Positions 50,433-60,769 of a stretch of DNA of 64,000 nucleotides are shown one piece after another (positions within the stretch are counted from its first letter, which is position 1; each line of letters begins with the position of its first letter). The position numbers and the translations under genes are program-made. The notes under the pieces were generated by a model, which saw nothing but the letters and a program-made list of their open reading frames with translations, had not been told where the DNA came from and made no database searches. This DNA comes from Poronia punctata (lineage: Eukaryota; Ascomycota; Sordariomycetes; Xylariales; Xylariaceae): positions 165,560-229,559 of the forward strand of contig MU401496.1 of assembly GCA_022579005.1 (NCBI GenBank), given 5' to 3'.

Positions 50433-51224
50433 ATGTCGACTGTGATATCTTTAGCAAGCCGGGAGGATCTCCCGGCACTTGCCGAAGTCAACCGTACGGC
50501 ATACTCACTAGAGCTGCCCTCCAGATTCGCTCACAAGAACTGGCAGGATAAGAACTACATGTTTAACTTCCTCAAGGGGAGACTTGCAGTTAGATTCGAC
50601 CACCCGGGAACCCAAGTGTTCAAGGCGGTCGACCCCGCCACCGACAAAATCGTCGGCTTCGCATGTTGGACCCTCGAAGTGCCCAAGGAAGAGGTGGAAC
50701 CGACGCCGACGGGTAAGATGGTGCAAAAGATGCCACCGACTATGAACTTTGAGTTCATCAAGACTGTTGGCGCCGAGATTGAACAGCTCAGAGACCACAT
50801 GAAAGGCGAAGAGCACTACTGTACGTGCGGGATATCCCCTTGGGGCGCTAAGCCAGTGGTTTAGAGCTTAATTCTCAAGTGCCCACTGCCTACCGCCCAC
50901 TAAGTACCCATTTAGTTTTTAAGTGCTAATTACTTACTTAACTAACTTGGCGGATCTAACCTAGATCTCTCCGCATTCGCCGTCGATCTTGACCAGCAGA
51001 ACAAAGGCATCGGGTCTCAACTCCTCAAGCATTGCTTGCAGATAGCGGACGATGCTAGGTTACCAACCTGGCTTATCGCATTTCCGGGATCTCACAACTT
51101 GTATCTCCGCTTTGGATTCGAGGATGTGGATCATCGCGATATCGATTTGAATGCCTGGGATGACAACAAGATGAGAGGTTTTGGTATCTACCGCCAATAT
51201 GCAATGGTACGGCGTCTCAAGTAA
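50433..51224 (+). CDS. GNAT-family N-acetyltransferase
   Basis: Transfers acetyl from acetyl-CoA to an amine. Exons 50433-50820 and 50965-51224 join to 215 residues; the 144-nt intron is restored by EEHY|YLSAFAVD. The acetyl-CoA-binding motif A is DLDQQNKGIGSQLLKHCLQ, with the Q-x-x-G-x-G signature. Motif B follows: PTWLIAFPGSHNLYLRFGFE. Start is ATG 50433 (MSTVISLASREDLPAL), typical for fungal GNATs with an N-terminal ALAEVNRTAY strand. It is 1.2 kb from the terpenoid-type cluster, and acetyltransferases of this class occur in such clusters, but distance and a gene-free gap leave membership open. Substrate unknown. Confidence 0.85.
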
Positions 51225-52414
51225 CAAAACAAGGTCACAAAAACATGGGGGTCGCCTGGGGTCGCGTCATTCGCTGCCGATGTCGACATTGGCTGTGGCT
51301 CGAGTCGGAGAGGGAAGTGGGCGGTGGGCGTATGTACAAGAGAGCTCATTTGATCAACACATAGCCTAATACCTACACATGCTTATCTATCCCATTTGCC
51401 TGCATCCTACGGGCTGACTTTCTACTTTGGGTCTTAAAACTGTGTAAGACTATGACGAATTCGACCCAAGTGCGTCAACTAACAAGAAGTTGGAAGGATT
51501 CATTGTAACCCCATCATGCGACTTTGCGGCGTGGTAATATTTTAAGCTTGCCAGCATTCGACTGGGGGAAGAGCAAATAACGTTGTACTATAGGTGGAAT
51601 ATGGAACAAGGTGAGGTAAAAGGACCTGCTGTACGTCAACGCATCCCCACACACAGGCCCTTGGAAATCCTATACTTAGCTCATCATGTCTCTCACCTCC
51701 CTATATTGTCCAGCTATATGTCCACCTACGTCAAAACTACTAGCGCAAGTCCTAAAGGTTAGTCTAGTGTATTGCCCAGGCAGCCAGGGAACTAAAAATA
51801 CCGACATTCAACCTAGCTCGATTACCCAGGTAAGCAGGTGGCGGTTATTAGTTTCTTCGAACCCTTTGCACCTTGCTGGGTTGGTACTCGTACTCAGATA
51901 TGTGATTCTCACCCGAATTGGAGAGTTCCAGTACCTGGGTTAGGTCCTAGGAAGCACGTGTTTTCATCAAAGTGGAAGGAGATCGGTTAATCTGACAGGG
52001 TTGTCTCAGTTGCTTTGTAAGAGTATAGGTTGCAGTATTGGTAGACTGTGTGGTAGGTAGCTTTAAGTGCAACCCTGTAGAGGTCATATATCAGCCGCAG
52101 TTTAAGATGTGAAGATGTCAAAGTCAACGGTTCTACGAGTACTAAAGATAGAATGATGTGGTGATATAACTTAGTCTGGTGAATATTTCCAATCCAGTAC
52201 GAATCTGAGCATAAAGATATTCTCCGATCCTAGATAAATACCTACATGTACCTAGTTGCGGGATACCTACTCCAAGGAGAAACAAGAATGCCAAGGCTAG
52301 TTCAGATAGATTAGTAAAGTGGGGTCATTTCAGCCCTAACGCACAGTACTCTCGTTTTCTTCTGAGAGTTTTTCTCAAGGACAGTCTCAGGGTCTCAGTC
52401 ATGTGAGGTACTTC
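51225..52414. other. Intergenic left border of the terpenoid-type cluster
   Basis: About 1.2 kb without a gene between the GNAT and the FAD monooxygenase. AT-leaning, with no repeat ends seen. Confidence 0.45.
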
Positions 52415-53856
52415 TCATTCTTTGTCGGCACCTGAAGACTTTGTATAGTCCTGCCAAGCTCTCTCCCCATCCAGGACAGCATCATATCCCCAAAGCCAAT
52501 CCCATATCTGAGTGGTGCCGGTACTCTGAGCCAATTGCCGGTCTCGACCTTCCTGTAGCGGACCGTCGGCGAGCTTATTCATGGCCTGCTGTGCCAATGT
52601 TGCTTGTCTGACACGCGCCACTCTAGGCTGACGAACTCGCTTGAAGACCTCGACCGCCTCTGGAACCTGGCGCTTGTCTGTGACACTACTGAAAATAGCA
52701 CCCAAGACACCCGCATCTTCAAAAGCTTGGGCGGCGCCTTGAGCCCTGTAATCAGACAAGCGGTTAGGATTAGCGCGGACATGGACGAATTGGGTACATC
52801 TTGCGGCCACGATGTATCAGAAAACTTACATGTAGGGTAGCATTGCGTGGGCAGCGTCGCCAATCAGCAGAAATGACCCGTTCTGATGGCTCCAGTCCGC
52901 CACTTCGTCAATGTGTAACAACGTCCACTGCGAGCAAAACGTGTGTGGGGCATCCAACAGCCCCTGGACGACGGGGTCCCAGCCGGCGAAGTAGCTTTTC
53001 ACGTGGTGTAGGTCGATGGGTTGGGGCCCATACATGACCGGGGCCTCAGAATCGTCCGTATGTACCAGGACCACATTCAGGGTCTCGCCCCTCAACAGAT
53101 AGGACACTGCGTGAGCCCCAGGACCCATCCAAACGTTTACGCTAGGCTTCTGGACTAGTTCCCAAGACGGATGGTCCTTCGTTATGTCACCGCGCGACAC
53201 CACTATGCGAACCACCTTATCTCCGGTACTTCGTGGGAGGTCTTGCCGACCTAGGAGCTCGTTGCGACAAACAGACCGCTCCCCATCAGCGCCGAGGATC
53301 AAATCAGCCTTGTAAGTGACCCCGGTCGATAGACGGACTGTCGAGGTAGCAAAGTCCACCGCCGCGACATCACAGCCGAGCTTGATCTCGACGCCCTGTT
53401 TCAACGCAGCCTCCACCAAGACATTCAACAAATCTGCTCGGTGCACAACTAAAAACGGTACCTGGTAGGCGCGTTCGACTGCCGGTCCTTGTGGCGGCCT
53501 TGTGATTACTGTTCCTCGCCATGAACGCAGTGCGCCTTCTACCGGTTCATTCGCCAACTTGCGCACATCATCGAGAACGCCCCACTTCTGCAACAGCCTA
53601 GTAGCATTTGGTGGGAGTTGAATTCCGGCGCCGATCTACCGAGCGGGTTTGTCAGCGGTCGGTTTCCCTTCTGGGAGGACTAAGGACTATGTTTCTCTCT
53701 TGCTCTCACCTCGCGTAATTCGGGACTTCGCTCCAAGACGGTCACGCGGTGACCACTCTTACGTAGAGCCAAAGCAGATGCCACTCCGCATAGTCCACCA
53801 CCTATCACAACGATCGACAGTCCGGTAGGCGGAATATTCCCGGCGGGGTTGGACAT
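52415..53856 (-). CDS. FAD-dependent monooxygenase (salicylate hydroxylase-like), cluster gene
   Basis: Class A flavoprotein monooxygenase. Exons 53856-53710, 53635-52830 and 52745-52415 give 427 residues; introns 74 and 84 nt. Motifs: the FAD-binding GxGxxG in SIVVIGGGLCGVASALAL (about 14-31), the second FAD motif LILGADGERSVCR, and the GD motif FLLIGDAAHAMLPYMAQGAA joined across the second intron. There is no transmembrane tail, unlike the epoxidases of many meroterpenoid clusters, and the best resemblance is to salicylate hydroxylases that hydroxylate and may decarboxylate aromatic acids. It faces the UbiA gene across a 534-bp shared promoter, so co-expression is likely. In a meroterpenoid route it could act on the aromatic part or epoxidise the prenyl chain; the sequence does not decide. 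Confidence 0.88.
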
Positions 53857-54390
53857 TGTTTTGCAGTCTTTTGATTTTAGCTTGTTCTTTTGCTTGCACA
53901 ACGGGCAGGTACTAGGCAAGGAAAAACGTGTCGGGGAAAAGAGATACCTGTTGAACTTATATAACCCCGGGTTGTTCTTCAAGCTTGCATAACGACATGA
54001 CGGGTATTTCATACTGATACTGCCGATCAGCCCTGAGCACATGTCAGAGAATATGACTCTAATCTAGGACTACTAAATCCGGCTCTCCAATGGTACCTAA
54101 TACTGACCCTTTGCTTCAGCCTGGCTTGGTGATGTTCGTCCCCTACCATCTGATAGTGTTACCGTTCCATCGGGACTGTTGCATTTCTTTCTAAGCCACC
54201 GGGCAATGCTTTGTACTCAGTAGTGCGCAAGCTTACTCGTCGACGATCTGGGCATACCAGACCTGCGTAAATAACGGTTCTTGTCCACATCCACTTGTTG
54301 ATCGTAACCACGTCTCTCGCGAAACACTATTGAATTTACCTCATCGCCTCTATTTCTTTTTCTTTTTCTGCCTCACTGTCGCTCGCAAAC
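53857..54390. promoter_or_regulatory. Bidirectional promoter, FAD monooxygenase and UbiA genes
   Basis: 534 bases between two divergent starts. A TATATAA-type box lies near 53956-53963, on the monooxygenase side. No repeated operator was found. CT-rich leader before the UbiA ATG. Confidence 0.55.
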
Positions 54391-55329
54391 ATGGGCATAC
54401 TTCAAAGGCTTCCACAAAGCTGGGTGCCGTACGCAGAGCTTATCCGAGTGCATAAGCCGGCCGGCACCCTATACATCTACTTTCCATACCTGTTTGGAAG
54501 TCTCTTCGCCAGTTGCGTCAATAACAGCACACCGTCTCTCGGCCGGAGTTTTCTGATAAATGGCATGCTTTTCGGCATAGCCTTTGTCGTGCGCGGCATC
54601 GGATGCACCTGGAACGACATCGTGGACCGCGACTTGGACAAACATGTCGACCGCTGTCAACTACGACCACTTGCTCGCGGGGCCACCTCTGCCACGAATG
54701 CGCTAGTCTTCATGTTTGCGCAATATGCCCTACTGTTTGCGCTCGTCTATACGCTCGTCCCGGGAAGTCTACGCTATATGCCGCTGGTCGTCGCTACGGG
54801 GACATTCTATCCCTACGCCAAAAGGATCACAGACTATGCGCAACTCGTGTTGGGCATCTCGCTTTCCATGGGGACCCTCGTCGGGTGCGTTGCTGTGGGG
54901 GTCGATCCTTCTCGCATTATCGGGAACTGGTCGACATCGGGTTCAGCCCTGATTACGCTGATGATGAGCTACGTCATCTGGACGATGATCTACGACACCG
55001 TCTACGCATTTCAAGATATCGAGTCGGATAAGAAGATTGGAAACAAGGCGATGAGCATCCGATTCGAAAATTCCATCTTCTCACTACTAGGCACCCTCAT
55101 CGTTTGCCAGCTCGTATTTCTCGTCGCGACAGGATACTTTTTAGGAGCTGGCGTCGGGTTTTACACGGGTGTGGCTACGACGGGTGTCACGTTACTGGCC
55201 ATGGTGTCGAATATAAAGATGGACTCGCCGGAATCGTGTTGGTGGTGGTTCGAGACGGGGTCATTGATTGTCGGGAGTTCATACACGGCAAGTCTTGGTG
55301 CCGAGTATCTATCTCGGCTGATGTTTTAG
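54391..55329 (+). CDS. UbiA-family aromatic prenyltransferase, cluster gene
   Basis: Integral-membrane prenyltransferase that attaches an isoprenoid diphosphate chain to an aromatic ring. Intronless, 312 residues. The N-terminal VHKPAGTLYIYFPYLFGSL segment matches the meroterpenoid branch and Coq2-type enzymes. The two Asp-rich Mg-diphosphate motifs are present: first NDIVDRDLD (75-83) followed by RCQLRPLARG, second YDTVYAFQDIESDKKIG (201-217) with D202, D209 and D213. Eight or so membrane helices alternate through the chain. No mitochondrial presequence is visible, which argues against a plain ubiquinone-pathway COQ2 role. It is flanked by an FAD monooxygenase and a Pyr4-type cyclase, the usual companions in meroterpenoid gene clusters. 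Acceptor and chain length are unknown. Confidence 0.9.
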   Translation: MGILQRLPQSWVPYAELIRVHKPAGTLYIYFPYLFGSLFASCVNNSTPSLGRSFLINGMLFGIAFVVRGIGCTWNDIVDRDLDKHVDRCQLRPLARGATSATNALVFMFAQYALLFALVYTLVPGSLRYMPLVVATGTFYPYAKRITDYAQLVLGISLSMGTLVGCVAVGVDPSRIIGNWSTSGSALITLMMSYVIWTMIYDTVYAFQDIESDKKIGNKAMSIRFENSIFSLLGTLIVCQLVFLVATGYFLGAGVGFYTGVATTGVTLLAMVSNIKMDSPESCWWWFETGSLIVGSSYTASLGAEYLSRLMF

Positions 55330-55817
55330 TTCGTGCCCTGGTTTTTTTTTTTCCATCTTCTCTTTTTCTTGCTCTCTTACAACACAAATACTTGATTATA
55401 CCCGAGGTCCCATAGACAATACTACATTGTTCCCATTCCTTCATGCATAGGTCTTTTCTTGTTTTCAAACTATAAATTGCCGGTTTTGGGTGAAACCCCG
55501 CATACTTCCCCAACAATGTTACATACATGAAGTAAGTAAGTACCTACACCTAGGCTAGGCGAGAGCAATGATTAAATGATGTGATGTTGTATCCGAGTAA
55601 CATCGTACCTTTTAGAACAGAGTAACACTACGCCATTCCAGAAAAGCCAGGTTGCATCGCATAGGTACATTATCTTTTTTTTCATGGAACCACCTGCATT
55701 TAATATATTTGATACTATTTTCGACATTTTCAAATCCACATCAAATGCGCGCGACTTTTCTTTTTGGTTCTTTGTCCCCCGCCTCTTTGCAACTGCAAGG
55801 TACAAACCAAATTAAAT
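55330..55817. other. Convergent region between UbiA and cyclase genes
   Basis: 488 bases with both 3' UTRs; T-rich. No gene. Confidence 0.5.
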
Positions 55818-56785
55818 CTACCGAAGTTTCTTCCGCTCCTTTGCCTCGAGCTTTTTATAGACGACGAAATACAATAGATCAGCAGCCTCCATACTGAAAA
55901 AGATGAGTTTGGCCATCGGGGTTCCGATAAAGGGGTAGTTTTCGGGGTAATGGTAATGTCTCCAGGAGAACATGACAATCACCATGGCGGAACCTATCCA
56001 TCGGCAAAACCTAACAAAAAAGAAAACTCGTCAATACACACACACACACACACACACACACACGCGTACACTCCCCTTTTCTGTCTTTTATTTTATTTTG
56101 TTTCCGAGATAGAAAAAGGGAAAGACGGAAAAAAAAAAAAAAACTTACCAAATAGTCAAAGAATGCCCACTAGTCTCATCCCTACTCATAAGCTGAGCAA
56201 CACTCGAGAAGCCCAACAAGATCTGACAAGAGAAACCGCTCCAAAAGGCAACCTCGTCGATACTGTCCCCGGACATTATGAACGCCCAGTGAAGCAACAT
56301 GGAGAACAGACTGCCGAGGAATAAGATGGACGGCAGGTTATTCGCAATCATGGGCGAATGGCGGAATTTGTGGACGCCGTATCTGGCCGTCTTATACACG
56401 ATTCCTAAATCGATGAAGAACCATGGGATGAAGGTGATCATTTCGGCGTAGGATAGGGGGTAGAAGATTCCGTAGATTAATTCCCAGCCAATATTTGCGC
56501 AGCTTTATTCCCCCCCCTCAGATGTTTAGATAACAGGATTGAAGGTCAATGTTAATGAGACGAAGGGAAAAAAAAAAAAAAAACTTACAGGGCAATTAGA
56601 GGCATTCCGAAAGATTGGTCTCTAGTCGCTTGTTTGATGTATAGGATATAAGCGATTGTCCATAAGGTGCCGCTTGTGAGGATACAGCCATCCTGGACCC
56701 AGAGGAACCATAGTGGGGGGTTATTGGTTTCGTCGACGTGGTTGAGGGGGAGGTGGAAATTCGAGGCGAGTTTTTCTGCCCACAT
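55818..56785 (-). CDS. Pyr4-type transmembrane terpene cyclase, cluster gene
   Basis: Small polytopic cyclase of the Pyr4/PaxB type, which protonates an epoxide and closes rings of a prenylated substrate. Exons 56785-56589, 56502-56149 and 56010-55818 give 247 residues, the normal size. Helices alternate through the protein: GCILTSGTLWTIAYILYI (about 33-50), ALCANIGWELIYGIFYP (about 66-81), FIPWFFIDLGIVYK, LPSILFLGSLFSMLLHWAFI, and so on. The acidic pair known to matter in Pyr4, Glu in helix 2 (here E73, GWELIY) and Asp near the C-terminus (here D228, EAADLLYFVVY), is present. The intron 56011-56148 contains a CA microsatellite. It is divergent from the P450 gene. Family and role are well supported; product is not predictable. 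Confidence 0.85.
56035..56063. repeat. CA microsatellite in a cyclase intron
   Basis: About 14 CA units. It lies wholly in the intron between the second and third exons, near the splice acceptor. Confidence 0.9.
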
Positions 56786-57997
56786 TGTGATTGATAGATG
56801 ATACACACGGAGAGGTATGAATCGATGGGGGATAATTGTTTGCTGTGAGGGAAGTAAGGAAGGATGTTATGTGTATGTGTAGAATAACACACGATAAGTA
56901 AGGCCCTTGATTAAACAACCTCTTAAGATCAACTAGATTGCAGAATAGTAACAATAGATAGGTTCTAGACTACCTATGCGCACATTGCATGTATGTATGC
57001 TCGAAGAGTAGTAGGTTATTTATTAGAGTAAAAGAAGCTCTCACACTATATTTACCTAGCTGCTTTACATCCCTTGCATAACATAAAACCTAACATGAGG
57101 CTATGGCCGATACCTACTCATTGCATGTGTGTCCCTTACCTTGGCACGGTTAGGTACTTTTCATTTTTCACCGCTCGACATTTATGAACCGGAAACATAT
57201 CCATCTCTCTGTGCATACATATTATGTACTCGTACTTAAGTAAAAATACCTAACTTTGCTGAGTTGCTTACCGACGTAGGCTTAGCGAAGGATTCAACCC
57301 CTCTCCGCGTGGGGTGGTATTGGGGGCGGAGAGAAACAGATACCTAGGTCACAGGTCACGGAGTGGATAGAAGTGAAGTAAGTACCTTAACCTAGGTAAG
57401 GTAGGTAGGGCATGTTATCAAGTCCTGTTTTAAATTCCGTGGTACTCGTAACTGTCGGAAAATTAGAAACGCACCGAAAAGTAGAGCTGAAAAAGACAAG
57501 TACTACTTTTAGAATGATCGTCGGACCAGTCGGACGGTCACGACTCACAGACAGGTCTCGATTGTAGGAAGTAGGTACGAGTAGGTATTTGTGTGTGTGT
57601 GTGTGGGGTAGGTATCACGGACGCAGAGAGATAATGACCGGTACATCAAATGAGCATATCCGGGAGGTTATTTGTAGTTAGTATATTTATCTATTAGTCA
57701 GTTCAGTTGTATGTCGCGTCATGAAATGAATATGGTTGGCAAGATTACGATATCTTGTTCTAAAGTCCAACTTTACTTTGATTAATACATTTCGATTAGA
57801 ATCAAAACAGATGACCTAACCTACCTTTAAGTACGAGTATGATGTTTATAAGACCTTTAAGACTGGATACCTGATGATTGCGCATCCTTTACAACCTCAA
57901 TAGGTAGTGTCTAGAGTGTGTAGACGTGTGTATTCGCGACACTTTACGTGTACAATTCACCGTCCTCCCAGAAGAAGAAAGACGGTCGTCCTTAAAA
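56786..57997. promoter_or_regulatory. Bidirectional promoter, cyclase and P450 genes
   Basis: 1212 bases between two divergent starts, no gene. A direct repeat TCGGAC...TCGGAC at 57521-57534 gives CGG-N6-CGG, with another CGG at 57535-57537, the sort of half-site arrangement that Zn2Cys6 regulators bind. A GT run lies at about 57591-57604. Confidence 0.45.
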
Positions 57998-59752
57998 ATG
58001 ACACGCATAATCGAGAGCATAACGCTCAACTGGCTTTTCTATCTTGGTGTTTTCATAGTATCCGTAAGCAAATCATTCCTTCATCCATCACTCCCCTCCT
58101 CTTTCCCTCAACTAACAAAAAAAACCAAAAAAAAACAACAACAACAACCAGTACAACATATTTTGCTTCACATGGAACATCTACATCCACCCACTCTCCA
58201 AAATCCCCGGACCAAAAACATGGGCCGGTTCCAAACTCCCCTTCATCCGCCGTCTCGTCAGCGGCACCGTAGTCCAAGACATCCAAGCCCTACACCGACA
58301 ATACGGCCCCATAGTCCGCATATCCCCCAACCACGTGACCTTTGCCGCGACGGAAGCATTCCAAGACATACAACAGAGCCGTCCGGGCCATAAAACCTTC
58401 CTCAAAGATCCCGTCTGGTGGAAGCGACAACCGGGCCACCCGGAATCTCTCACGAGCGCCATCGACCCGGCCCTACATTCCCGGATGCGGAAAGCTCTCG
58501 CGCCGGCATTCACCGCCCGCGCTCTCCGTGCTCAAGTCCCGTATCTGCAACGACACAGCGACAGGTTGATAGAACGGCTCGAGGCCGAGTTACAATCACG
58601 AGTCCTACGCGAGGATTCCGAAAGAACCTTTTTGGGAATCGACCTGGGTCCCTGGTTCCAATTCACCACTTTCGATATATACGGCGACCTGGCCTTTGGC
58701 GAAACCTTTTTGTGTCTGGAGAAGTCGCGCTATCACCCCTGGATAGCACTCCTATTCGACAGCGTGAAAGTAGCTTCTTTCGTGGCCGCAGCGCGGTTAT
58801 TCCCCTGGTTGGAATGGGCGTTGCTCAAATGCGCGCCTCCGTCGTTGAAAAAAGTCCATCGGGAACATTACCAGGTGGTGGTGGAAAAGGTGCAACGACG
58901 ACTAAATCTCGAGACGCAAAGACCGGATTTCGTCGGACAGATGATCGAGGCGTCCGGCTTATTAACCTCGGAAAACGAAAACGAAAAGCCGAAAGAGGAA
59001 CAATTGACTCTGGAAGAGATCAATGCGACGTTTATGATCCTCGCCACGGCAGGAAGCGAGACGACTGCTAGTGTGCTCACCGGCACGATGAATTATCTCA
59101 CGCAGAACCCGGATAAGATGTCGAGACTCGTCAGAGAGATTCGGGCCGCGTTTGGAAAGTACGAGGATATATCTGTTGACGGAGTCAAGGATTTGCCTTA
59201 CCTAAATGCCGTCTTACACGAGGGGTTGAGGTTATGTCCGCCTATTCCGTGGGTTATGCCCCGGTTAGTTCCCGAGGGAGGGGATACCGTTTGTGGGGTT
59301 TGGTTACCTGGTAATGTGCGTATTCCCCCTTTCCCTTTCCCTTTCAACTCACTCACTTAGGTATATCATGTCGATATAAATCTAACAATAAGACCCCTTA
59401 GACTTCGGTATCAATCCAAGCATACACCATCAACCGACGAGAAGACTACTTCCACTCCTCCACATCCTTCCTTCCCGAGCGCTGGCTCCCCGAAGCAAAG
59501 AGCGATTCATCATCATCATCACCTTTCCGCCACGACAGAACGCAGGCTCTCCAACCATTCAACCTGGGTCCGAGAGCATGTCTGGGACAAAACCTGGCCT
59601 GGGCAGAGATGCGGTTGATTGCCGCCAAGGTGTTGTGGAAGTTTGACATCGACGCCATTCCGGGCCATGATGTGAGATGGGAGGATCTGAAGACTTTCTT
59701 TCTGGTCGAGAAGAAACCTATCCTGCTCGGGCTGAGGAATCGGGCGGATTGA
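57998..59752 (+). CDS. Cytochrome P450 monooxygenase, cluster gene
   Basis: ER-bound heme monooxygenase. Exons 57998-58063, 58152-59315 and 59402-59752 give 526 residues. The N-terminal helix LNWLFYLGVFIVS is the ER anchor, continuing with the Pro-rich hinge IHPLSKIPGPKTWAG after intron 1. P450 motifs in order: I-helix ATAGSETTAS, K-helix E-x-x-R in LHEGLRLCPPIPW, PERW in SFLPERWLPE, and the heme loop FNLGPRACLGQ with C470. It is divergent from the Pyr4-type cyclase across a 1.2-kb shared promoter, so it is likely a tailoring oxidase of the cluster. No P450 subfamily or substrate can be assigned by eye. Both introns are short and canonical. Confidence 0.93.
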
Positions 59753-60769
59753 AAGAAACTTACCTTATTATCATAACACTATTTCGTAAAATTTCGAGGT
59801 AGCCTTTGTCCCTTTGTCACACTTTGTATACCTAGACTTGATAATATCCCTAACCTTTTGTTATCAAGACATTCCGACGTGTAAACCAGGTACGTAATGA
59901 GTAAGTAAGTAAGTAAGTTGATAGACGCGCGTCCACCAAGTCAATGTCAGCCGCCGAGCTTTTCTCCTACGGCCAGTATCTGTATACCTATACACTCACG
60001 AGACTCTAGCTTTCGATAGGAGGGATTCGACCTGAATTTCGACCCCCCCCCTGGAAATGATGTAATGCGAATCTCTCAACTAAGTCCTCCATTTATATAA
60101 TATCTAAACACGAATCAAAAGCCGGTACGCAACCTCTCCTCTATATCTCCGCTCTTCTCCCCCTCGTATACCTATAAGCCAAAAAGACATCATCTGAATG
60201 AAATGGGTAAGTATATACCTTACTTACTGATTCATGATACATACCTACTCACCTAACGGGTAGGTAGTTAGGATTAGACATATTTCCATAATGCATCTGA
60301 ACTGCAAGCAATCAGATTGGAGTATCGTTTATTTTTTATTTCAGGTCGCATCTTGGCGAAATTTGTAAACCAATTCACGTCTTCATATACGTAAACGTGA
60401 TTCCGGTCCTACCTATGCCGTTGGTTACGATCCGCATGACCGTCACGGATGCCACTTGCACAACTCTAGACCGCCGCTCGAGAAAAGTATTAATCCTATA
60501 GAAGCGGCAAACCCGAGGATGGACTTGAACCGCGATAAACGACGACAAGTTCAAGAACTATCCTGTTTACTGCATCTTGATAGTCAACAAAATCAACGTA
60601 AAATCCAACTACGAGTAGCTATTTGTGCTCGTAGACTACGATAGATAGATACGGTAGAGACCAGAACTTGTTAACCTAACCTAGGTTAGATGGGGAAATG
60701 ATTGGGCCCCGACGGCCTGCAACGCTGACCATATAGGTCAGCCGGGGTAACTAAAAGCTCGGCGGGGGT
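59753..60769. other. Right flank of the cluster before the AT-rich block
   Basis: About 1 kb without a gene. An AGTA/TAAG microsatellite lies near 59897-59920. Near its end is a perfect 7-bp inverted repeat with a short loop at 60724-60742. Base composition becomes AT-rich immediately to the right. Confidence 0.5.

Noticed and set aside
54391..55329. UbiA gene as COQ2 (ubiquinone synthesis)
   Set aside because: No mitochondrial presequence, and its neighbours are a Pyr4-type cyclase and P450. Not fully excluded without phylogeny.
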